Assembly: GCF_016599045.1 (NCBI RefSeq)
Contig: NZ_JAENKV010000001.1
Location: 124,001-188,000, forward strand
Length of the DNA stretch: 64,000 bases
Direction: 5' to 3'
DNA from: Campylobacter sp. TTU_617
Lineage (GTDB): Bacteria > Campylobacterota > Campylobacteria > Campylobacterales > Campylobacteraceae
In this document: positions 36,195 to 47,571 of the stretch, one piece after another
How positions within the stretch are numbered: the stretch's first letter is position 1
How the letters are laid out: every line of letters starts with the position of its first letter
Notes under the pieces: generated by a model
Databases searched by the model: none
Seen by the model: the letters and a program-made list of their open reading frames with translations, nothing else
What the model was told of the DNA's origin: nothing
Translations under genes and position numbers: made by a program

Positions 36195-37787
36195 TTAAAT
36201 TTGAAATTGTTTTAATTCGCTTTCGAGATTATGACATACTAATTTTAATTCGTCTACAACCTGAAGTAAAATTTTAGAAATTTCTTCATTTTTTTCACTC
36301 GCTTCAACATTTTCTTGCATTCTCATTAATAAATCTTGTATGCTTTCTTGACAAGTTTTTATTTTATTAGCGCATAAGATTGCAAGATTTTTAGAATCTT
36401 GATTGCAAATTTTTACTTCATTGGCATCATTTACAAGTAAATTTGTATTTTCATGTAAAGAATGTATGCTTTGAGAATTTTTTCTTAATTCGCTAGCTAT
36501 TTCTTCTATACTATCCAAAAGCTCTTTTGTAATAACTGCAACATTAGTTAAAAATTCTTCACTATGATTAGCAAGAGTTCTAATATCTTCAGCTATAACA
36601 GAAAATCCTCTTCCAAAAGCTCCTGCTCTTGCAGATTCAATTCCTGCATTTAAAGATAAAAGATTTGTTTTATCTGCAATCTCATCCATCATTTGAGTGG
36701 TTTTTTGTATATTTTTTGCTTGCAAAACCATATTTTCGACTTTTTTGGCTAAATTATTTTCATTTTCTGCTACATCGGTAACTTTTTGTGCCACTTCAAA
36801 TAAAGATTTTAACATCTGTTCTAAAAGTTTATAAGATTTATCATTTGCGGCATTTGCATCACCTGATAAGTTAGCTAACTCTGTTAAATCAGAACCGATA
36901 TTTGCCCCTAGTTGAAAACTAGAGTCAATTTTTTGATGACTTAATTTAGAATTATCATTTAAAGAAATAGCATTTAAATTTAAAAGCTTGCTTTGTTGTT
37001 CTACACTTTTAGAACTTAAATTTACACCACTTACTGTTTTATGTGTTTTTTCTATAAACTGATTGATATAATCACAAGCCTTTGCTATCTCATCTTGACC
37101 TTTAATTTTTATTCTAGTTTTTAAATTACCACTTCCTTGAGCAAGTTCTTTAGCATGTTTTAAAAGTTCTAATATAGGATTGCCAACAACTATTTTAAAA
37201 GTTATAAGCGCAACAATAAGTGTAAAAATTAAAGCCAAGCCAAATATAATAATATAAGAACGACTAGTTTTATTAATATCTTTTTCAATACCCTCTAAAG
37301 AATGATAAACATCCATAACACCTATAACACTACCTTCTTTAACATTTGCATGACAGGTAATACAGGTTTGATCAGCTATTAAAGGGCGTATTAATCTTAA
37401 ATGATTGATATTATTAATTTCTTCTTTTAAGGATTTTGATTGAGGGTTTATAAACTGATCTAAGATGATTTTTTCATTTGAAATAAGAGGATTTTTCATA
37501 TCAAAAAGCTCTATAGTTTCTTTAGAAGGATAAATTTTTATATCACTAATTCCTTCAATTTTTTTTGCCTCTTTAATGGCATCTTGAATTTGTTCAGGAT
37601 CTCCTAAATTCATCGCCATCCTCATAGTCTGAAAAACAGAAATGCTAATACTATTTAAATTAGCTTGACTCATTTTATTTGCTGTATTCTTAAAATCCAA
37701 ATTTATAATTACTTGCACAATAATAAAGCTAATTAATAAAACAAAAAACATAGAGATTGAAACTTTAAAACCCATACTTTTAAGCAT
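36195..37787 (-). CDS. Methyl-accepting chemotaxis protein, Tlp7-like, with haem c motif
   Basis: The 530-residue receptor is intact. TM1 spans about residues 12-30. The periplasmic sensor carries CITCH (Cys142, Cys145, His146) in a Tll0287-like fold segment that ends [11 protein letters not shown]2 spans about residues 174-197. HAMP then the signalling domain follow, with the hairpin tip ...[20 protein letters not shown] and [14 protein letters not shown]. In NCTC 11168 the counterpart is split by a frameshift, as I recall, and has been linked to formate sensing. The CxxCH motif predicts covalent haem. Confidence 0.92.
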   Translation of the reverse strand: MLKSMGFKVSISMFFVLLISFIIVQVIINLDFKNTANKMSQANLNSISISVFQTMRMAMNLGDPEQIQDAIKEAKKIEGISDIKIYPSKETIELFDMKNPLISNEKIILDQFINPQSKSLKEEINNINHLRLIRPLIADQTCITCHANVKEGSVIGVMDVYHSLEGIEKDINKTSRSYIIIFGLALIFTLIVALITFKIVVGNPILELLKHAKELAQGSGNLKTRIKIKGQDEIAKACDYINQFIEKTHKTVSGVNLSSKSVEQQSKLLNLNAISLNDNSKLSHQKIDSSFQLGANIGSDLTELANLSGDANAANDKSYKLLEQMLKSLFEVAQKVTDVAENENNLAKKVENMVLQAKNIQKTTQMMDEIADKTNLLSLNAGIESARAGAFGRGFSVIAEDIRTLANHSEEFLTNVAVITKELLDSIEEIASELRKNSQSIHSLHENTNLLVNDANEVKICNQDSKNLAILCANKIKTCQESIQDLLMRMQENVEASEKNEEISKILLQVVDELKLVCHNLESELKQFQI

Positions 37788-37823
37788 TAAGCACTTCCTG
37801 AAATAAAATATTATTCAAAATTG

Positions 37824-37858
37824 TAATATTTTATTAATTTAAAATTAATAAAATATTA
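37824..37858. repeat. 35-base A+T-only palindrome at the end of purH
   Basis: TAATATTTTATTAATTT (37824-37840) and its exact complement (37842-37858) surround a single A and include the purH stop codon. It lies between purH and tlp7, both on the minus strand. It may be a weak hairpin terminator or an operator; there is no T run after it. Confidence 0.65.
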
Positions 37859-39391
37859 ATGTAAAAAATGTCTTACCCCTGTAAAATAAAGTGCTATACC
37901 ATATTCATTAGCTGCTTTTATAACCTCATCATCCCTTATGCTTCCACCTGGTTCAACTATAGCCCTAACTCCTATCTTGCTAGCCTCATCTATACTATCT
38001 CTAAATGGAAAAAAAGCTTCGCTAGCTAAAACACAATCTTTTAAATCAAGTTTCATTTCTTTAGCTTTAGCAATAGCAGCTTTACTTGCATCAATTCTAC
38101 TTGTCATTCCCATACCAATAGCTACCATAGCACCATTTTTTACATAAACTACATTATTTGATTTTGTCAAAGCAGCGATTTTTATAGCGATCTCTAAATC
38201 TTTTAACTCATCTTTACTGGCTTTTCTTATACTCATACATTTAGCATTTTTAAGTTCATTTATATCCACTTCATCACTATTTTGATAAACAAAACCCCCA
38301 TTTATATGTTTAAAATCATATTTATCAAAACCACGTATTAAAAAAGGACTTTCTTGTGTAAAAATTTTAATACGCTTTTTATCATCAAAAACAGCTAAAG
38401 CTTCTTTATCAACATTAGCAGCAATAATAACTTCTATATAAATTTCATTAATTTTTTGAGCTAAGGCAAGATCTAGTGTTCCATTTATAGCCACTACCCC
38501 TCCATAAGCACTTATACTATCACATTTTAAAGCGTGAATATAACTTTGAAGAAGATTTTCCTTTATAGCAAAACCACAAGGATTAGCGTGTTTAACAATA
38601 GCAACTGCTGGAGCCTTATCAAAACTACTTGCTAAATTTAAAGCTGCATTAATATCTGTTAAATTATTAAAACTTGCTTCACCCTTTAAAGCTTTAAAAT
38701 TCTTGCTAAAAAAATGTTCAAACTCATACAAAGCACCTTTTTGATGAGGATTCTCACCATATTTTGTATCAAAAACTTTTTTTCCCATTATAAATTTATA
38801 ATTTCCAAAACCTTTATTAAAACGCTCATTCATATAATTAGCTATATAAGAATCATAATTTGCAGTATGCTCATAAGCTTTTATCATTAAACTACGTCTC
38901 ATTATTTCATCATCTTTTTTTTCTTTTATACTTTCAATTATATTTTTATAATCTTTAACATCACAAACAATTAAAACATTTTTATAGTTTTTAGCTGCAC
39001 TCCTTATCATAGTAGGACCGCCGATATCTATATTTTCAATAATTTCATCAAAATCATCTGTTTTAAGCGTTGTTTCCCTAAAAGGATATAAATTAACACA
39101 AACTAAATCTATATTATTAATACTATATTTTTTTGCTTCTTCTTGATGCTTTAGGCTATCTCTTTTGTATAAAATTCCTCCGTGTATTTTTGGATGTAAA
39201 GTTTTAAGACGCCCTTCAAAAAGCTCTGGACTATTAGTAAATTCGCTTACTTCAATAGCTTTAACACCCTGCTCTTTTAAAAGTTTAAAAGTTCCGCCTG
39301 TAGAAAGGATTTCAAAACCTAAATTTTCAAGTTCTTTTGAAAATTCTACTATACCTTCTTTATCGCTTACACTTATTAGAGCTCTTTTCAT
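37856..39391 (-). CDS. purH: Bifunctional AICAR transformylase / IMP cyclohydrolase
   Basis: The 511-residue enzyme performs the last two steps of IMP synthesis. The N-terminal cyclohydrolase (MGS-like) domain reads [39 protein letters not shown] and [15 protein letters not shown]. The C-terminal formyltransferase domain includes [26 protein letters not shown], the late DAFFPF-like [15 protein letters not shown] and [14 protein letters not shown]. It works with purL encoded two genes away. The length is normal. Confidence 0.97.
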   Translation of the reverse strand: MKRALISVSDKEGIVEFSKELENLGFEILSTGGTFKLLKEQGVKAIEVSEFTNSPELFEGRLKTLHPKIHGGILYKRDSLKHQEEAKKYSINNIDLVCVNLYPFRETTLKTDDFDEIIENIDIGGPTMIRSAAKNYKNVLIVCDVKDYKNIIESIKEKKDDEIMRRSLMIKAYEHTANYDSYIANYMNERFNKGFGNYKFIMGKKVFDTKYGENPHQKGALYEFEHFFSKNFKALKGEASFNNLTDINAALNLASSFDKAPAVAIVKHANPCGFAIKENLLQSYIHALKCDSISAYGGVVAINGTLDLALAQKINEIYIEVIIAANVDKEALAVFDDKKRIKIFTQESPFLIRGFDKYDFKHINGGFVYQNSDEVDINELKNAKCMSIRKASKDELKDLEIAIKIAALTKSNNVVYVKNGAMVAIGMGMTSRIDASKAAIAKAKEMKLDLKDCVLASEAFFPFRDSIDEASKIGVRAIVEPGGSIRDDEVIKAANEYGIALYFTGVRHFLH

Positions 39392-39453
39392 ATTATTTCC
39401 TATTTTTTAATATCAATTATTTTTATTTATTTATTTAAAAATTATTATCTATT

Positions 39454-40224
39454 TTATTGTTCTAAATATTTTTTAATTTTTTCATAAGCTTCGTTGATTT
39501 TTTGAAATTTTTGCACTCCTTTTTCTAATTCTTCTTTGGAAACATTATTGGCATTTAAAATATCAGGGTGATATTTTTTGGCTAAATTTCTATATTGTTT
39601 TTTTACTTCATTAAGAGTGGCACTAGAATTAAGTTCTAAAACATTATAAGCTTCTTCTATGCTCATAGTTTTACTTTGGCTTTTAAGATTATTAATTCCT
39701 TGAATAAATTCTTTAAGTTCCCTATCAGAAATTCCAAAAGCTCTAGCAATCTGATTTAAAATTTCTTGTTTTTTATTGTGAAATTCTCCATCAATCAAAG
39801 CCATAAAAACAAGAACTCTTAATACGTTTAAACGCTCATTTTTTGGTAAAGGAACTTCTTTTAAAAAGTCTTTTGCCACTTCATAAGCATCATTGAGATT
39901 ATTTTTATGTTCATTAAAACAACTTTTTAAAAATTCCCTCTCTCTTTCATTTTTAGCATTAGCATCTAAAATTTGAGAAATCATATCAGCTTCGCTTTGA
40001 CTTACCCTGCCATCGCTTTTTGCAATTTTTGCAAGTAAAGCTATAACGTAATAATTCATTCTTTTTCTAAATTCATCAATTCTTTCTTCCATTACACCTT
40101 TTGCAAAACCTCGCATAAAACTTTTGGCCCCGCGAGTTGTTGAATTTAATAAACCTTGTTTATCCCAAGTTTTATAATACCAATAAAACACCAAAACAAC
40201 AAATACAATAAGAATAAAAATCAT
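39454..40224 (-). CDS. TerB/DnaJ-domain protein, DjlA-like
   Basis: The 256-residue protein has an N-terminal membrane anchor (residues 1-18), a TerB-like helical domain ([35 protein letters not shown]) and a C-terminal J domain. The J domain has the HPD motif in [13 protein letters not shown] near residue 220 and starts with [19 protein letters not shown]. This is the DjlA plan: a membrane-bound co-chaperone that stimulates DnaK. It overlaps purL by four bases, so it is likely translated with it. Confidence 0.9.
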   Translation of the reverse strand: MIFILIVFVVLVFYWYYKTWDKQGLLNSTTRGAKSFMRGFAKGVMEERIDEFRKRMNYYVIALLAKIAKSDGRVSQSEADMISQILDANAKNEREREFLKSCFNEHKNNLNDAYEVAKDFLKEVPLPKNERLNVLRVLVFMALIDGEFHNKKQEILNQIARAFGISDRELKEFIQGINNLKSQSKTMSIEEAYNVLELNSSATLNEVKKQYRNLAKKYHPDILNANNVSKEELEKGVQKFQKINEAYEKIKKYLEQ

Positions 40225-42401
40225 AATAACATTTCCCTAAAATTTGAAAAATAAATTTTTTTAAGATCTTTAAGCTCTAAAAAAATATCATCTAAAATAA
40301 ATTTTTCTTCCTTAGTAGTTTGACCTAGTTTAAAAAATGGAATTTCCATTGAAGTTGCAAGCTCTAAAAAATCTTTTTCATTTTTAACGCCTACTATTGC
40401 CCTAGTTGGACTTTCCTCAAAAAGTAAAGCTTTATCTTGAAAAGAAGTTTTTAAATTTAAACCCACACAAGAAATAGCACACATTTTTGCTAAAGTTATT
40501 GCTATGCCACCTATACCAACACTATTTGCACATTCTAATACTTCTTGTTTACAAGCTTCTTCTAAAAATTTCCAAAGTTTTAATTCAGATTCAAAATCAA
40601 AATCTTTTAATTTTCCTTTAACTACTTTATCTTGTATTTTAGAAATTAAAGATCCTCCAAATTCTTTATAAGTCCTACCTAATAAATAAACACTTGTATT
40701 AGAATTTATAAAAGCACTTTTTAATAATTTATTTGCATCTTTTAATAAGCCTACATTTACTATAGTGGGGCTTGGATAAATATTTAAATCTTTACTTTGA
40801 TTATATAAAGAAACATTACCACTTACAACAGGAATATTTAAAGTCTTACACGCTTCTTTAATACCTTCACATCCTTTTGCAAACTGCCACATTACTTCTT
40901 CATTTTCAGGATTTCCATAATTTAAACAATCTGTAATAGCTAAAGGCTTAGCTCCGGTGCAAGCCACTTTTCTTCCTGCATTTGCTACAGCTAAAATAGC
41001 ACCTTTTTTAGGATCAATATAGTTTAATCTTGAATTACATTCTATGGCTATACTAAGAGCACTATTATTTTCTTTTACCCATATAGTGCTTGCTCCTAAA
41101 ACCCCATCTGCTTTTAAAGTATTAGTTTGAACACTTGAGTCAAACTGATCATAAATATAAGACTTATCATTAATATTTTCATTTTGCAACATTTTTATAA
41201 AAATATCTTGTACATTTTCCTTAAGCTTAAACTCATAATCTTTAATTTCATCCAAATACTTGGGTTTATTTATAGGACGATTTAAAATAGGTGCTTTTTC
41301 ACTTAAAGGGGCAATAGGAATTTCTCCTACTAATTCATTATGCCAAAAAAGCTCCATTTTGCCACTATTATTTACCTCTCCAATCACAACAGCATCTAAA
41401 TTCCATTTTTTAAAAATCTCTAAAACTTTTTTTTCATACCCTTTTTTAGCACAAATTAACATTCTTTCTTGAGATTCACTAAGCATCAATTCATAAGGGG
41501 TCATATCTTTTTCTCTTGTTGGAACCTTATCAAGATAAAGCTTCATACCACTACCGCTCCTTCCAGCCATTTCAAAAGAACTAGAAGTAAGTCCAGCAGC
41601 TCCCATATCTTGAATTCCTATAATACAATCACTTTTAAAAAGTTCTAAGCAAGCTTCCATTAAAAGCTTTTGACAAAAAGGATCTCCAATTTGAACAGTA
41701 GGTCTTAATCTTTTGTTTTCCTCATTAAAACTATCGCTAGCCATCACAGCACCACCAAGACCATCTCTACCTGTTTTCGAACCAACGTAAATGATAAGAT
41801 TGCCTATACCTTCAGCTTTGGCATAAAAAATATCCTCTTTTTTACAAATTCCTAAAGCAAAAGCATTGACTAATATATTGCCATTAAAACATTCATCAAA
41901 AGCACATTCGCCACCTATAGTTGGAATTCCCATACAATTTCCATAATGAGCAATACCATTTACAACACCTTTAACAAGATATTTTTGATATTTGCCCATT
42001 TCTTTATCATGAATATTGCCAAATTTTAAAGAATTCATTAAAGCCACAACTCGCGCACCCATTGTAAAAACATCTCTTATTATACCACCGACCCCAGTAG
42101 CAGCACCTGCAAAAGGCTCAATAAAACTTGGATGATTATGGCTTTCTATTTTAAATACAGCTGCTAAGTTATCGCCTATATCAATAACCCCTGCATTTTC
42201 TCCAGGACCTTGTATCACATAAGAAGCTTGAGTAGGAAAACCCTGTAAATATTTTTTACTTGATTTATAAGAGCAATGCTCACTCCACATAGCACTAATA
42301 ATACCAAGCTCTAAAAGATTAGGTTCTCTATTTAAAATTTTTAAAATTTCTTTATATTCATCTTGACTGATTTTATGAGCTTTTATAGTTTTTAAATCCA
42401 T
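40221..42401 (-). CDS. purL: Phosphoribosylformylglycinamidine synthase subunit PurL
   Basis: The 726-residue protein is the small-type PurL that needs PurS and PurQ. Motifs are [15 protein letters not shown] at the N-terminus, [20 protein letters not shown], the [10 protein letters not shown] segment, [18 protein letters not shown] and [10 protein letters not shown]. It uses ATP and PurQ-derived ammonia to convert FGAR to FGAM in purine synthesis. PurS and PurQ are not in the window. It follows mnmE by 16 bases. Confidence 0.97.
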   Translation of the reverse strand: MDLKTIKAHKISQDEYKEILKILNREPNLLELGIISAMWSEHCSYKSSKKYLQGFPTQASYVIQGPGENAGVIDIGDNLAAVFKIESHNHPSFIEPFAGAATGVGGIIRDVFTMGARVVALMNSLKFGNIHDKEMGKYQKYLVKGVVNGIAHYGNCMGIPTIGGECAFDECFNGNILVNAFALGICKKEDIFYAKAEGIGNLIIYVGSKTGRDGLGGAVMASDSFNEENKRLRPTVQIGDPFCQKLLMEACLELFKSDCIIGIQDMGAAGLTSSSFEMAGRSGSGMKLYLDKVPTREKDMTPYELMLSESQERMLICAKKGYEKKVLEIFKKWNLDAVVIGEVNNSGKMELFWHNELVGEIPIAPLSEKAPILNRPINKPKYLDEIKDYEFKLKENVQDIFIKMLQNENINDKSYIYDQFDSSVQTNTLKADGVLGASTIWVKENNSALSIAIECNSRLNYIDPKKGAILAVANAGRKVACTGAKPLAITDCLNYGNPENEEVMWQFAKGCEGIKEACKTLNIPVVSGNVSLYNQSKDLNIYPSPTIVNVGLLKDANKLLKSAFINSNTSVYLLGRTYKEFGGSLISKIQDKVVKGKLKDFDFESELKLWKFLEEACKQEVLECANSVGIGGIAITLAKMCAISCVGLNLKTSFQDKALLFEESPTRAIVGVKNEKDFLELATSMEIPFFKLGQTTKEEKFILDDIFLELKDLKKIYFSNFREMLL

Positions 42402-42417
42402 TTCATTCCTTAAATAA

Positions 42418-43746
42418 TCATTTTCCTAAACAAAAATTACTAAACATTTCATCTAATATCTCATTTCTATCAAAATCTTTGCTAAATTTAGAAAGCTGAT
42501 TTATAGCTTCATTAATTTCAAAAGCAAAAAGTTCCAAACTGGATTCTTTTAAAAGAAATTGAGCCCTACTAATAGCTTCACTTGCTTTTTTACAAGCTTC
42601 AATTAAACTTAAAGAACTAACCATTATCCCATCTGTATCAAAACTATCTAAATATTTTTTTAATTCTTGTTTTAAAATATTTATATTTTCTTGTGTACTT
42701 AATTTTATAAAATTTTTTATCTCGTCATTTTTAAATTTAAGTTCTAAATCAATTTTATTAAGAATATAAAAAACTTTTTTACCACTTTGCTTTGCTAAAT
42801 TTAAAATTTCTAAATCTTCTTCTTCTATCTCTTTAGAAGCATCAAAAAGTGCTAAAACAATATCTGCTTCTTGTATGCTTTTTTTACTTAATTCTATACC
42901 AATACATTCTATTTCATCATTACTTTCTCTTATGCCGGCAGTATCAATGATACGAAGCAAATGGGTTCCTAGTTTAAAGCTTTCTTCTATAGTGTCTCTT
43001 GTTGTTCCTTTAATATTTGAAACAATAGCCCTTTTATAACCTAAAAATGCATTTAAAAGCGAACTTTTACCTACATTTGGTTTTCCTATAATAGCTAATT
43101 TAAAACCTTCGATTAAACCTTTTTTACTTTGGGAAAGATCATAAATTTCATATAAAATCTTTGCATTTTCTTCGCACATTTTTTCAATTTGCAAAAGCAA
43201 ATCTTGTGGCAAATCTTCTTCTGCATAATCAATAGATGTCTCAACATAAGCTAAAGTTTTTACCAAGTCTGTTCTTATTTTTTCTAAAAGATTTCCTAAA
43301 TTTCCATTTAAATTTCTAGCTATAATTTTTGCAGCTAAAGCTGATTTTGACAAAATTAAATCTTGTATGCTTAGAGCTTTTATAATACTCATTTTATTAT
43401 TTAAACAAGCTCTTTTGCTAAATTCTCCAGGTTCTGCTAATCGTGCTCCTAAACTTAAAAGTTCTTCAAGCACAATCTCGCTTACACTAAAGCCGCCGTG
43501 AAGTTGAAATTCAACTACATCTTCTCCGCTAAAACTAAATGGGGCTTTAAAATAAATAACAATAGCCTCATCTATAAATTCTTGATTTTTTGTGTAAAGC
43601 TTGCAAAAATGAGCATAACGCACTTTAAGCTCTTTTTTATTTGTTAGAATTAAAGCAAATTCTAAAGCTTTTGTCCCACTCATCCTAACAATACTAATAG
43701 AGCCTATACCGTGTGCTGTAGCAATAGCTACTATTGTTTCATTCAT
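42418..43746 (-). CDS. mnmE: tRNA modification GTPase MnmE (TrmE)
   Basis: The start is set at ATG 43746 ([20 protein letters not shown]), the usual MnmE start; a GTG 18 bases upstream lies inside jag and is less likely. The 442-residue protein has the N-terminal tetrahydrofolate domain and a helical domain interrupted by the G domain ([23 protein letters not shown]). It ends with the FCLGK variant of the C-terminal FC(I/L)GK motif. With MnmG it modifies U34 in tRNAs. It overlaps jag by eight bases. Confidence 0.96.
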   Translation of the reverse strand: MNETIVAIATAHGIGSISIVRMSGTKALEFALILTNKKELKVRYAHFCKLYTKNQEFIDEAIVIYFKAPFSFSGEDVVEFQLHGGFSVSEIVLEELLSLGARLAEPGEFSKRACLNNKMSIIKALSIQDLILSKSALAAKIIARNLNGNLGNLLEKIRTDLVKTLAYVETSIDYAEEDLPQDLLLQIEKMCEENAKILYEIYDLSQSKKGLIEGFKLAIIGKPNVGKSSLLNAFLGYKRAIVSNIKGTTRDTIEESFKLGTHLLRIIDTAGIRESNDEIECIGIELSKKSIQEADIVLALFDASKEIEEEDLEILNLAKQSGKKVFYILNKIDLELKFKNDEIKNFIKLSTQENINILKQELKKYLDSFDTDGIMVSSLSLIEACKKASEAISRAQFLLKESSLELFAFEINEAINQLSKFSKDFDRNEILDEMFSNFCLGK

Positions 43747-44572
43747 GTTTTTTAAAAAAATCACTAATAATTATAAATTTTTGATCATTATTTTGCTTAA
43801 TGGCTACATACTTATCTGGAAATTGTTCTCTAAGTTTTTCTAAGGCAATTTTAATCAAAACTCCATCCAATGGCTTAGTTTGTGCTCTTCCATAATGTTT
43901 TACTTTTTCAATAATCCCGCATAAATAATTATCCATAGCTTTGCTTTGATTTTCTAAAAATTGTGCAATTTCAAGACGAATATTAAGCTTATATTTATCA
44001 TTAATCCAGCTATACAAAAGATAAGAAATTGCTTTATAACGATGTGCTTCTTTTCCTATCATTAAAGCAGAATCTTCTCCATCAAGTCTAATTAAAATAC
44101 AATCTTTTTCATACATACAAAGTTCTAGAAGTTCAATTTTAAAATCAAAAGTTTTAAGAAGATTTGTAAGCTGAATTTTAATTTCTTCTAAAATACTATC
44201 TGTATTTTCTAAATCTATTTCCTCTTTATAAAAAGCATCAAAAATTTTTTCATTTTTTATTGTATAAGATGGCTTTTCTAGTTCTATTTGATATTGGTCT
44301 AATTTTTCTTTATAATGTTCTGTTTTTATAAACTCATCAATTTTTTTCAATGATTTTTCAAAATTATTATCATAATGAGATTTTTTATGAGATTTATGAT
44401 CTTTAATTTTTTTTTTAATATTAGCTTCTATAATAGCATTTTTTCTTCCAAAACCTAAAAAACCATTTTTAGGATATTGTAAAATTTTATATTCAAGATT
44501 TATTACAGAACAATTTAAAGTTTGAGACGCCTTTGTTAAGGCGCTTTGCAAATCTTTTTCTTCAATTATCAT
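43739..44572 (-). CDS. jag: Jag/KhpB-type RNA-binding protein
   Basis: The 277-residue protein has an N-terminal Jag-N domain ([29 protein letters not shown]) and a basic linker rich in Lys/His. A KH domain covers about residues 135-200 ([17 protein letters not shown]), and a short R3H-like end starts at [12 protein letters not shown]. Jag binds RNA and is commonly encoded beside yidC, as here. It overlaps yidC by four bases and mnmE by eight. Confidence 0.92.
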   Translation of the reverse strand: MIIEEKDLQSALTKASQTLNCSVINLEYKILQYPKNGFLGFGRKNAIIEANIKKKIKDHKSHKKSHYDNNFEKSLKKIDEFIKTEHYKEKLDQYQIELEKPSYTIKNEKIFDAFYKEEIDLENTDSILEEIKIQLTNLLKTFDFKIELLELCMYEKDCILIRLDGEDSALMIGKEAHRYKAISYLLYSWINDKYKLNIRLEIAQFLENQSKAMDNYLCGIIEKVKHYGRAQTKPLDGVLIKIALEKLREQFPDKYVAIKQNNDQKFIIISDFFKKHE

Positions 44573-46158
44573 TTGATACTCTCTTTTTTATTAGAGTGTT
44601 CCTTTTGAAAGATTTTATTAATGATCCATTGCTGAATTAAAGAACAAACATTATTAACAAACCAGTAAAGAGTAAGTCCTGCTGGAAAAGTTATAAAGAA
44701 AAAGGTAAAAATTAAAGGTAAAAATTTCATAATTTTAGCTTGCATAGGATCTTGTATGCTCATAGGTGTAATTAATTGTTGCAAAAACATTGTTAAACCC
44801 ATTAAAATAGGCAAAATAAAATAAGGATCCATTATAGATAAATCATGAATCCAAAATGCCCAAGGAGCCGCTTTTAATTCTATGGCATTTAAAAGAACAC
44901 GATAAATTGCAAAAAAGATAGGAATTTGTAAAAGTATAGGCAAGCATCCGCTCATAGGATTGGCCCCGTGTTTTTTATAAAGTTCCATCATATGAATATT
45001 CATTTTTTGTGGATCGCCTTTATAACGTTCTCTAATTTCTTTCATTTTTGGAGCTAAATCTTTTAATTTATTCATAGAAATCATAGACTTATAAGTTAAA
45101 GGAAAAAGCACAATACGTACGATCAAAGTCATAACAACAATAGCCCAACCCCAATTGCCTATATAATTATGTAAAAAATCTAAAAATTCAAACATTGGCT
45201 TAGCAATAAAAGTAAACCAACCATACTCAACTACTGCTTCAAGCTTTGGATTAATAGATCTTAAAATTTTGTGCTCTTTAGAACCTATATAAGCACCTGC
45301 TTGAAATTCGTTTTCGCTATATGCAAATATCAAAGGATTATTCTTTGAATCTTTAGTTATGGTGATATTTAAAGGCTTCTCAAAATTATAAAAAAATGTT
45401 GCATAATATCTATCAAAAGCAGAGGTCATTAAAACATTTTTAAAATTCTCATCTTGTTTTACATCTCCATCTTCAATAGTATGCAAAGTTTCTTTATCAT
45501 CAAGCACTAAAGCTCCATGTACTGTATAGCTATCTACTGCTATATTAGGACGATATCCAGGAGAAATAAAATAACTAGCATTTTTGTTTAATTTTACCTC
45601 AATTTCATAATTTCCCTTAGAATAAAAAGTAATTTTTTTTGTTACTTCAATGTTGGATAATTTTTGGGTTAAATATAAAGATTTACTTTCATTTTCATCT
45701 ATAAAAAGTTCTTTTTTATCAGCAGTATAAGCTACTTTAAACGCTTCTTGATTAAGAGCACTATCGCTAAATCTTATTTCTAGCGGATAAGGCGCTAATT
45801 CCTTTGATACAAGATTAATAAATTCATTATTTTTATCTTGAAATTTTTTATCTTTCAAATAAAAAGCAGTAATTCTTCCCAAAGAATCAATTTGAGCTTC
45901 AAAATGATCACTTTTAACTATAGAAATAATCGAATCTTGATTGCTAAAATTTAAATCTGAATTTATATTTTTACTTTCTATACTTGGTGCAAGATTTTCT
46001 TGAGTTTGACTTGCAATTTGATTTTGAGTTATATTCTTTTCAATGATATGATTATTTTTTGGAATAAAAAAATAATCATATATAACAAAAAATAAAAAAG
46101 ATATAATTACTGCTAAAAGTATGCGTTTTTGTTCGAAAATATTATTTGAATTGTTCAC
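44569..46158 (-). CDS. yidC: Membrane protein insertase YidC
   Basis: The 529-residue inner-membrane protein follows the Gram-negative YidC plan. TM1 spans about residues 11-28, followed by a large periplasmic beta domain (residues 40-320). Five helices carry the insertase core: NWGWAIVVMTLIVRIVLFPL, the Arg-containing groove, the coiled C1 loop KMKEIRERYKGDPQKM and HGANPMSGCLPILLQIPIFFA. It inserts small membrane proteins with or without SecYEG. It sits in the rpmH-rnpA-yidD-yidC-jag-mnmE order. Confidence 0.97.
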   Translation of the reverse strand: MNNSNNIFEQKRILLAVIISFLFFVIYDYFFIPKNNHIIEKNITQNQIASQTQENLAPSIESKNINSDLNFSNQDSIISIVKSDHFEAQIDSLGRITAFYLKDKKFQDKNNEFINLVSKELAPYPLEIRFSDSALNQEAFKVAYTADKKELFIDENESKSLYLTQKLSNIEVTKKITFYSKGNYEIEVKLNKNASYFISPGYRPNIAVDSYTVHGALVLDDKETLHTIEDGDVKQDENFKNVLMTSAFDRYYATFFYNFEKPLNITITKDSKNNPLIFAYSENEFQAGAYIGSKEHKILRSINPKLEAVVEYGWFTFIAKPMFEFLDFLHNYIGNWGWAIVVMTLIVRIVLFPLTYKSMISMNKLKDLAPKMKEIRERYKGDPQKMNIHMMELYKKHGANPMSGCLPILLQIPIFFAIYRVLLNAIELKAAPWAFWIHDLSIMDPYFILPILMGLTMFLQQLITPMSIQDPMQAKIMKFLPLIFTFFFITFPAGLTLYWFVNNVCSLIQQWIINKIFQKEHSNKKESIK

Positions 46159-46169
46159 TATTATTCCTT

Positions 46170-46502
46170 TTATATTATTTTAATAATAAAAAAACCCTTA
46201 TCCTTACAAGGGATATATAAAAAACTAAGTCTTTTTTTGGCTAAAAAAATAGGCTTAAAGCAGAAATTTGTATGTTTAATTATTTTATAAATTTTAGGAT
46301 AATCTATACCGCCTTTAAAAAAAGGATTACACTTTAAAATTCTTAAAAATGAAAAATAACAAGCGAATAAAAAATGATTTTTTTGAAATTGCCAAGATGT
46401 ATATTCCGAGCAACTTGGATAATATCTGCAAACCTTTGGTTTTAAGGGGCTTATATTTTTTTGATAGAATTTTATTATTGCTAAGCAGATTCTTTTAAAC
46501 AT
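46170..46502 (-). CDS. yidD: Membrane protein insertion efficiency factor YidD
   Basis: The start is set at ATG 46502 ([20 protein letters not shown]), which fits the family; an ATG 21 bases upstream is possible but adds an untypical MGFKKNT. The family motif is [15 protein letters not shown], followed by [12 protein letters not shown]. The protein is 110 residues with an unusually long Lys/Phe-rich tail after the conserved region. Its first bases overlap the end of rnpA by 22. It assists YidC. Confidence 0.92.
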   Translation of the reverse strand: MFKRICLAIIKFYQKNISPLKPKVCRYYPSCSEYTSWQFQKNHFLFACYFSFLRILKCNPFFKGGIDYPKIYKIIKHTNFCFKPIFLAKKRLSFLYIPCKDKGFFIIKII

Positions 46503-46825
46503 TGTATTTTTTTTAAACCCCATCTGAAATTTTTTTCCAGCTCAAAAAAAGAAAAATCTTTTATTTCTGCTTTGGCAACTATTATGTATTTTCCATATTC
46601 AAGCTGATTTTTTATGCTAAAAAATAAAGCACGCAATACACGTTTAGATCTATTTCTTACTACAGCTTTCCCAACTTTCTTGCTTGCAACAAAAGCAACC
46701 TTTTTTTCTGGACTTTTAAGATAAAAAATAATAGCTCCTTTACAATGCCATTTTTTACCTTTTTTATAAATAAGCGAGAATTCTTCAGACTGATTAAGTC
46801 TTGAAAATTCTTTTATACCGCTAAT
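46481..46825 (-). CDS. rnpA: Ribonuclease P protein component, apparent ATT start
   Basis: The frame encodes an RnpA core: [40 protein letters not shown] (RNR signature) and a C-terminal helix [11 protein letters not shown]. No ATG, GTG or TTG occurs in frame before the conserved part. The upstream TAA is at 46840-46838. AAAGGGAG (46839-46832) sits six bases before ATT 46825-46823, so an AUU start with 114 residues is the best reading; ATA at 46816 is the alternative. It overlaps rpmH by 13 bases. RnpA helps RNase P RNA process tRNA 5' ends. Confidence 0.9.
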   Translation of the reverse strand: MSGIKEFSRLNQSEEFSLIYKKGKKWHCKGAIIFYLKSPEKKVAFVASKKVGKAVVRNRSKRVLRALFFSIKNQLEYGKYIIVAKAEIKDFSFFELEKNFRWGLKKIQCLKESA

Positions 46826-46947
46826 CTTTTTCTCCCTTTAGCACGTCTTGCATTAATAACTTTACGACCATTTTTAGTTTTCATGCGCATACGAAAACCA
46901 TGAGTTCTTTTTCTTGGAGTATTGTGTGGTTGATAAGTTCTTTTCAT
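46813..46947 (-). CDS. rpmH: 50S ribosomal protein L34
   Basis: A 44-residue protein, [20 protein letters not shown] and onward to KGRKRLAV, is a full L34. It binds 23S rRNA. AAGGAAAA precedes the ATG (46947-46945), and TATAAT lies about 45 bases upstream. The rnpA ribosome binding site is inside its last codons, which ties rnpA translation to that of rpmH. Confidence 0.98.
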   Translation of the reverse strand: MKRTYQPHNTPRKRTHGFRMRMKTKNGRKVINARRAKGRKRLAV

Positions 46948-46991
46948 AGTCTATTTTCCTTAATTTTAATAAAATATGTTATAAATCAGGT

Positions 46992-46997
46992 ATTATA
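46992..46997 (-). promoter_or_regulatory. -10 box for rpmH
   Basis: Minus-strand TATAAT in A+T-rich DNA, 45 bases before the rpmH ATG; no clear -35. Confidence 0.6.
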
Positions 46998-47088
46998 TTT
47001 AATCTTACTTAAAATTGCTTTTAATTAAAGCTAATTTTAATTTATTTTGATAAATTTTTACGCAAATTATCTTAAATAAGGTACTAAA

Positions 47089-47571
47089 ATGCAAAATTTT
47101 GCAATACAAGTTTTAAAAGAACAAGAATTAGATATTTTAATAGAATTAATTAAAGAATTTGCTTTGCATGAAATTATGCAAGATAAAATAAAATGTAATA
47201 AAGAAAATTTATATCACTCTATTTTTAAAACAAAAGTAGCCAAAGCTTTTTTGTTAAAAGAAAATAATAAAACTATAGGCTATATGATTTATTTTTATAC
47301 TTTTTCTTCATTTTTGGGTGCCAATGGAATTTATCTTGAAGATATTTACCTAAAAAAAGAATATAGAAATAAAGGCTATGGAAAACAAGTTTTTAAATTT
47401 TTGGCTGATATTTGTCAAAAAGAAAATTTGCAAAGATTAGAATGGCTTTGTCTAAACGATAATAAAGAAGGTATTAAATTTTATGAAAATTTATCTTCAA
47501 TTCATTTAAATCAATGGAGAATATATCGTTTAAACAAAGACCAATTAAATAAATTAAGTAATAATGATTAG
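47089..47571 (+). CDS. GNAT-family acetyltransferase
   Basis: The 160-residue protein has one GNAT fold with the acetyl-CoA-binding motif A, YLKKEYRNKGYGKQVFKFLA (R-x2-G-x-G/A type), after the strand GIYLEDIYL. The C-terminal motif B reads LEWLCLNDNKEGIKFYENL. It resembles diamine/amino-acid N-acetyltransferases (SSAT-like). The substrate is unknown. It is the first gene of a three-gene run with eight- and four-base overlaps. Confidence 0.88.
   Translation: MQNFAIQVLKEQELDILIELIKEFALHEIMQDKIKCNKENLYHSIFKTKVAKAFLLKENNKTIGYMIYFYTFSSFLGANGIYLEDIYLKKEYRNKGYGKQVFKFLADICQKENLQRLEWLCLNDNKEGIKFYENLSSIHLNQWRIYRLNKDQLNKLSNND

Noticed and set aside
46948-47088. Replication origin near rpmH-rnpA
   Set aside because: The gene pair borders oriC in many bacteria, but there is no dnaA or dnaN here and no cluster of DnaA boxes in the gap.
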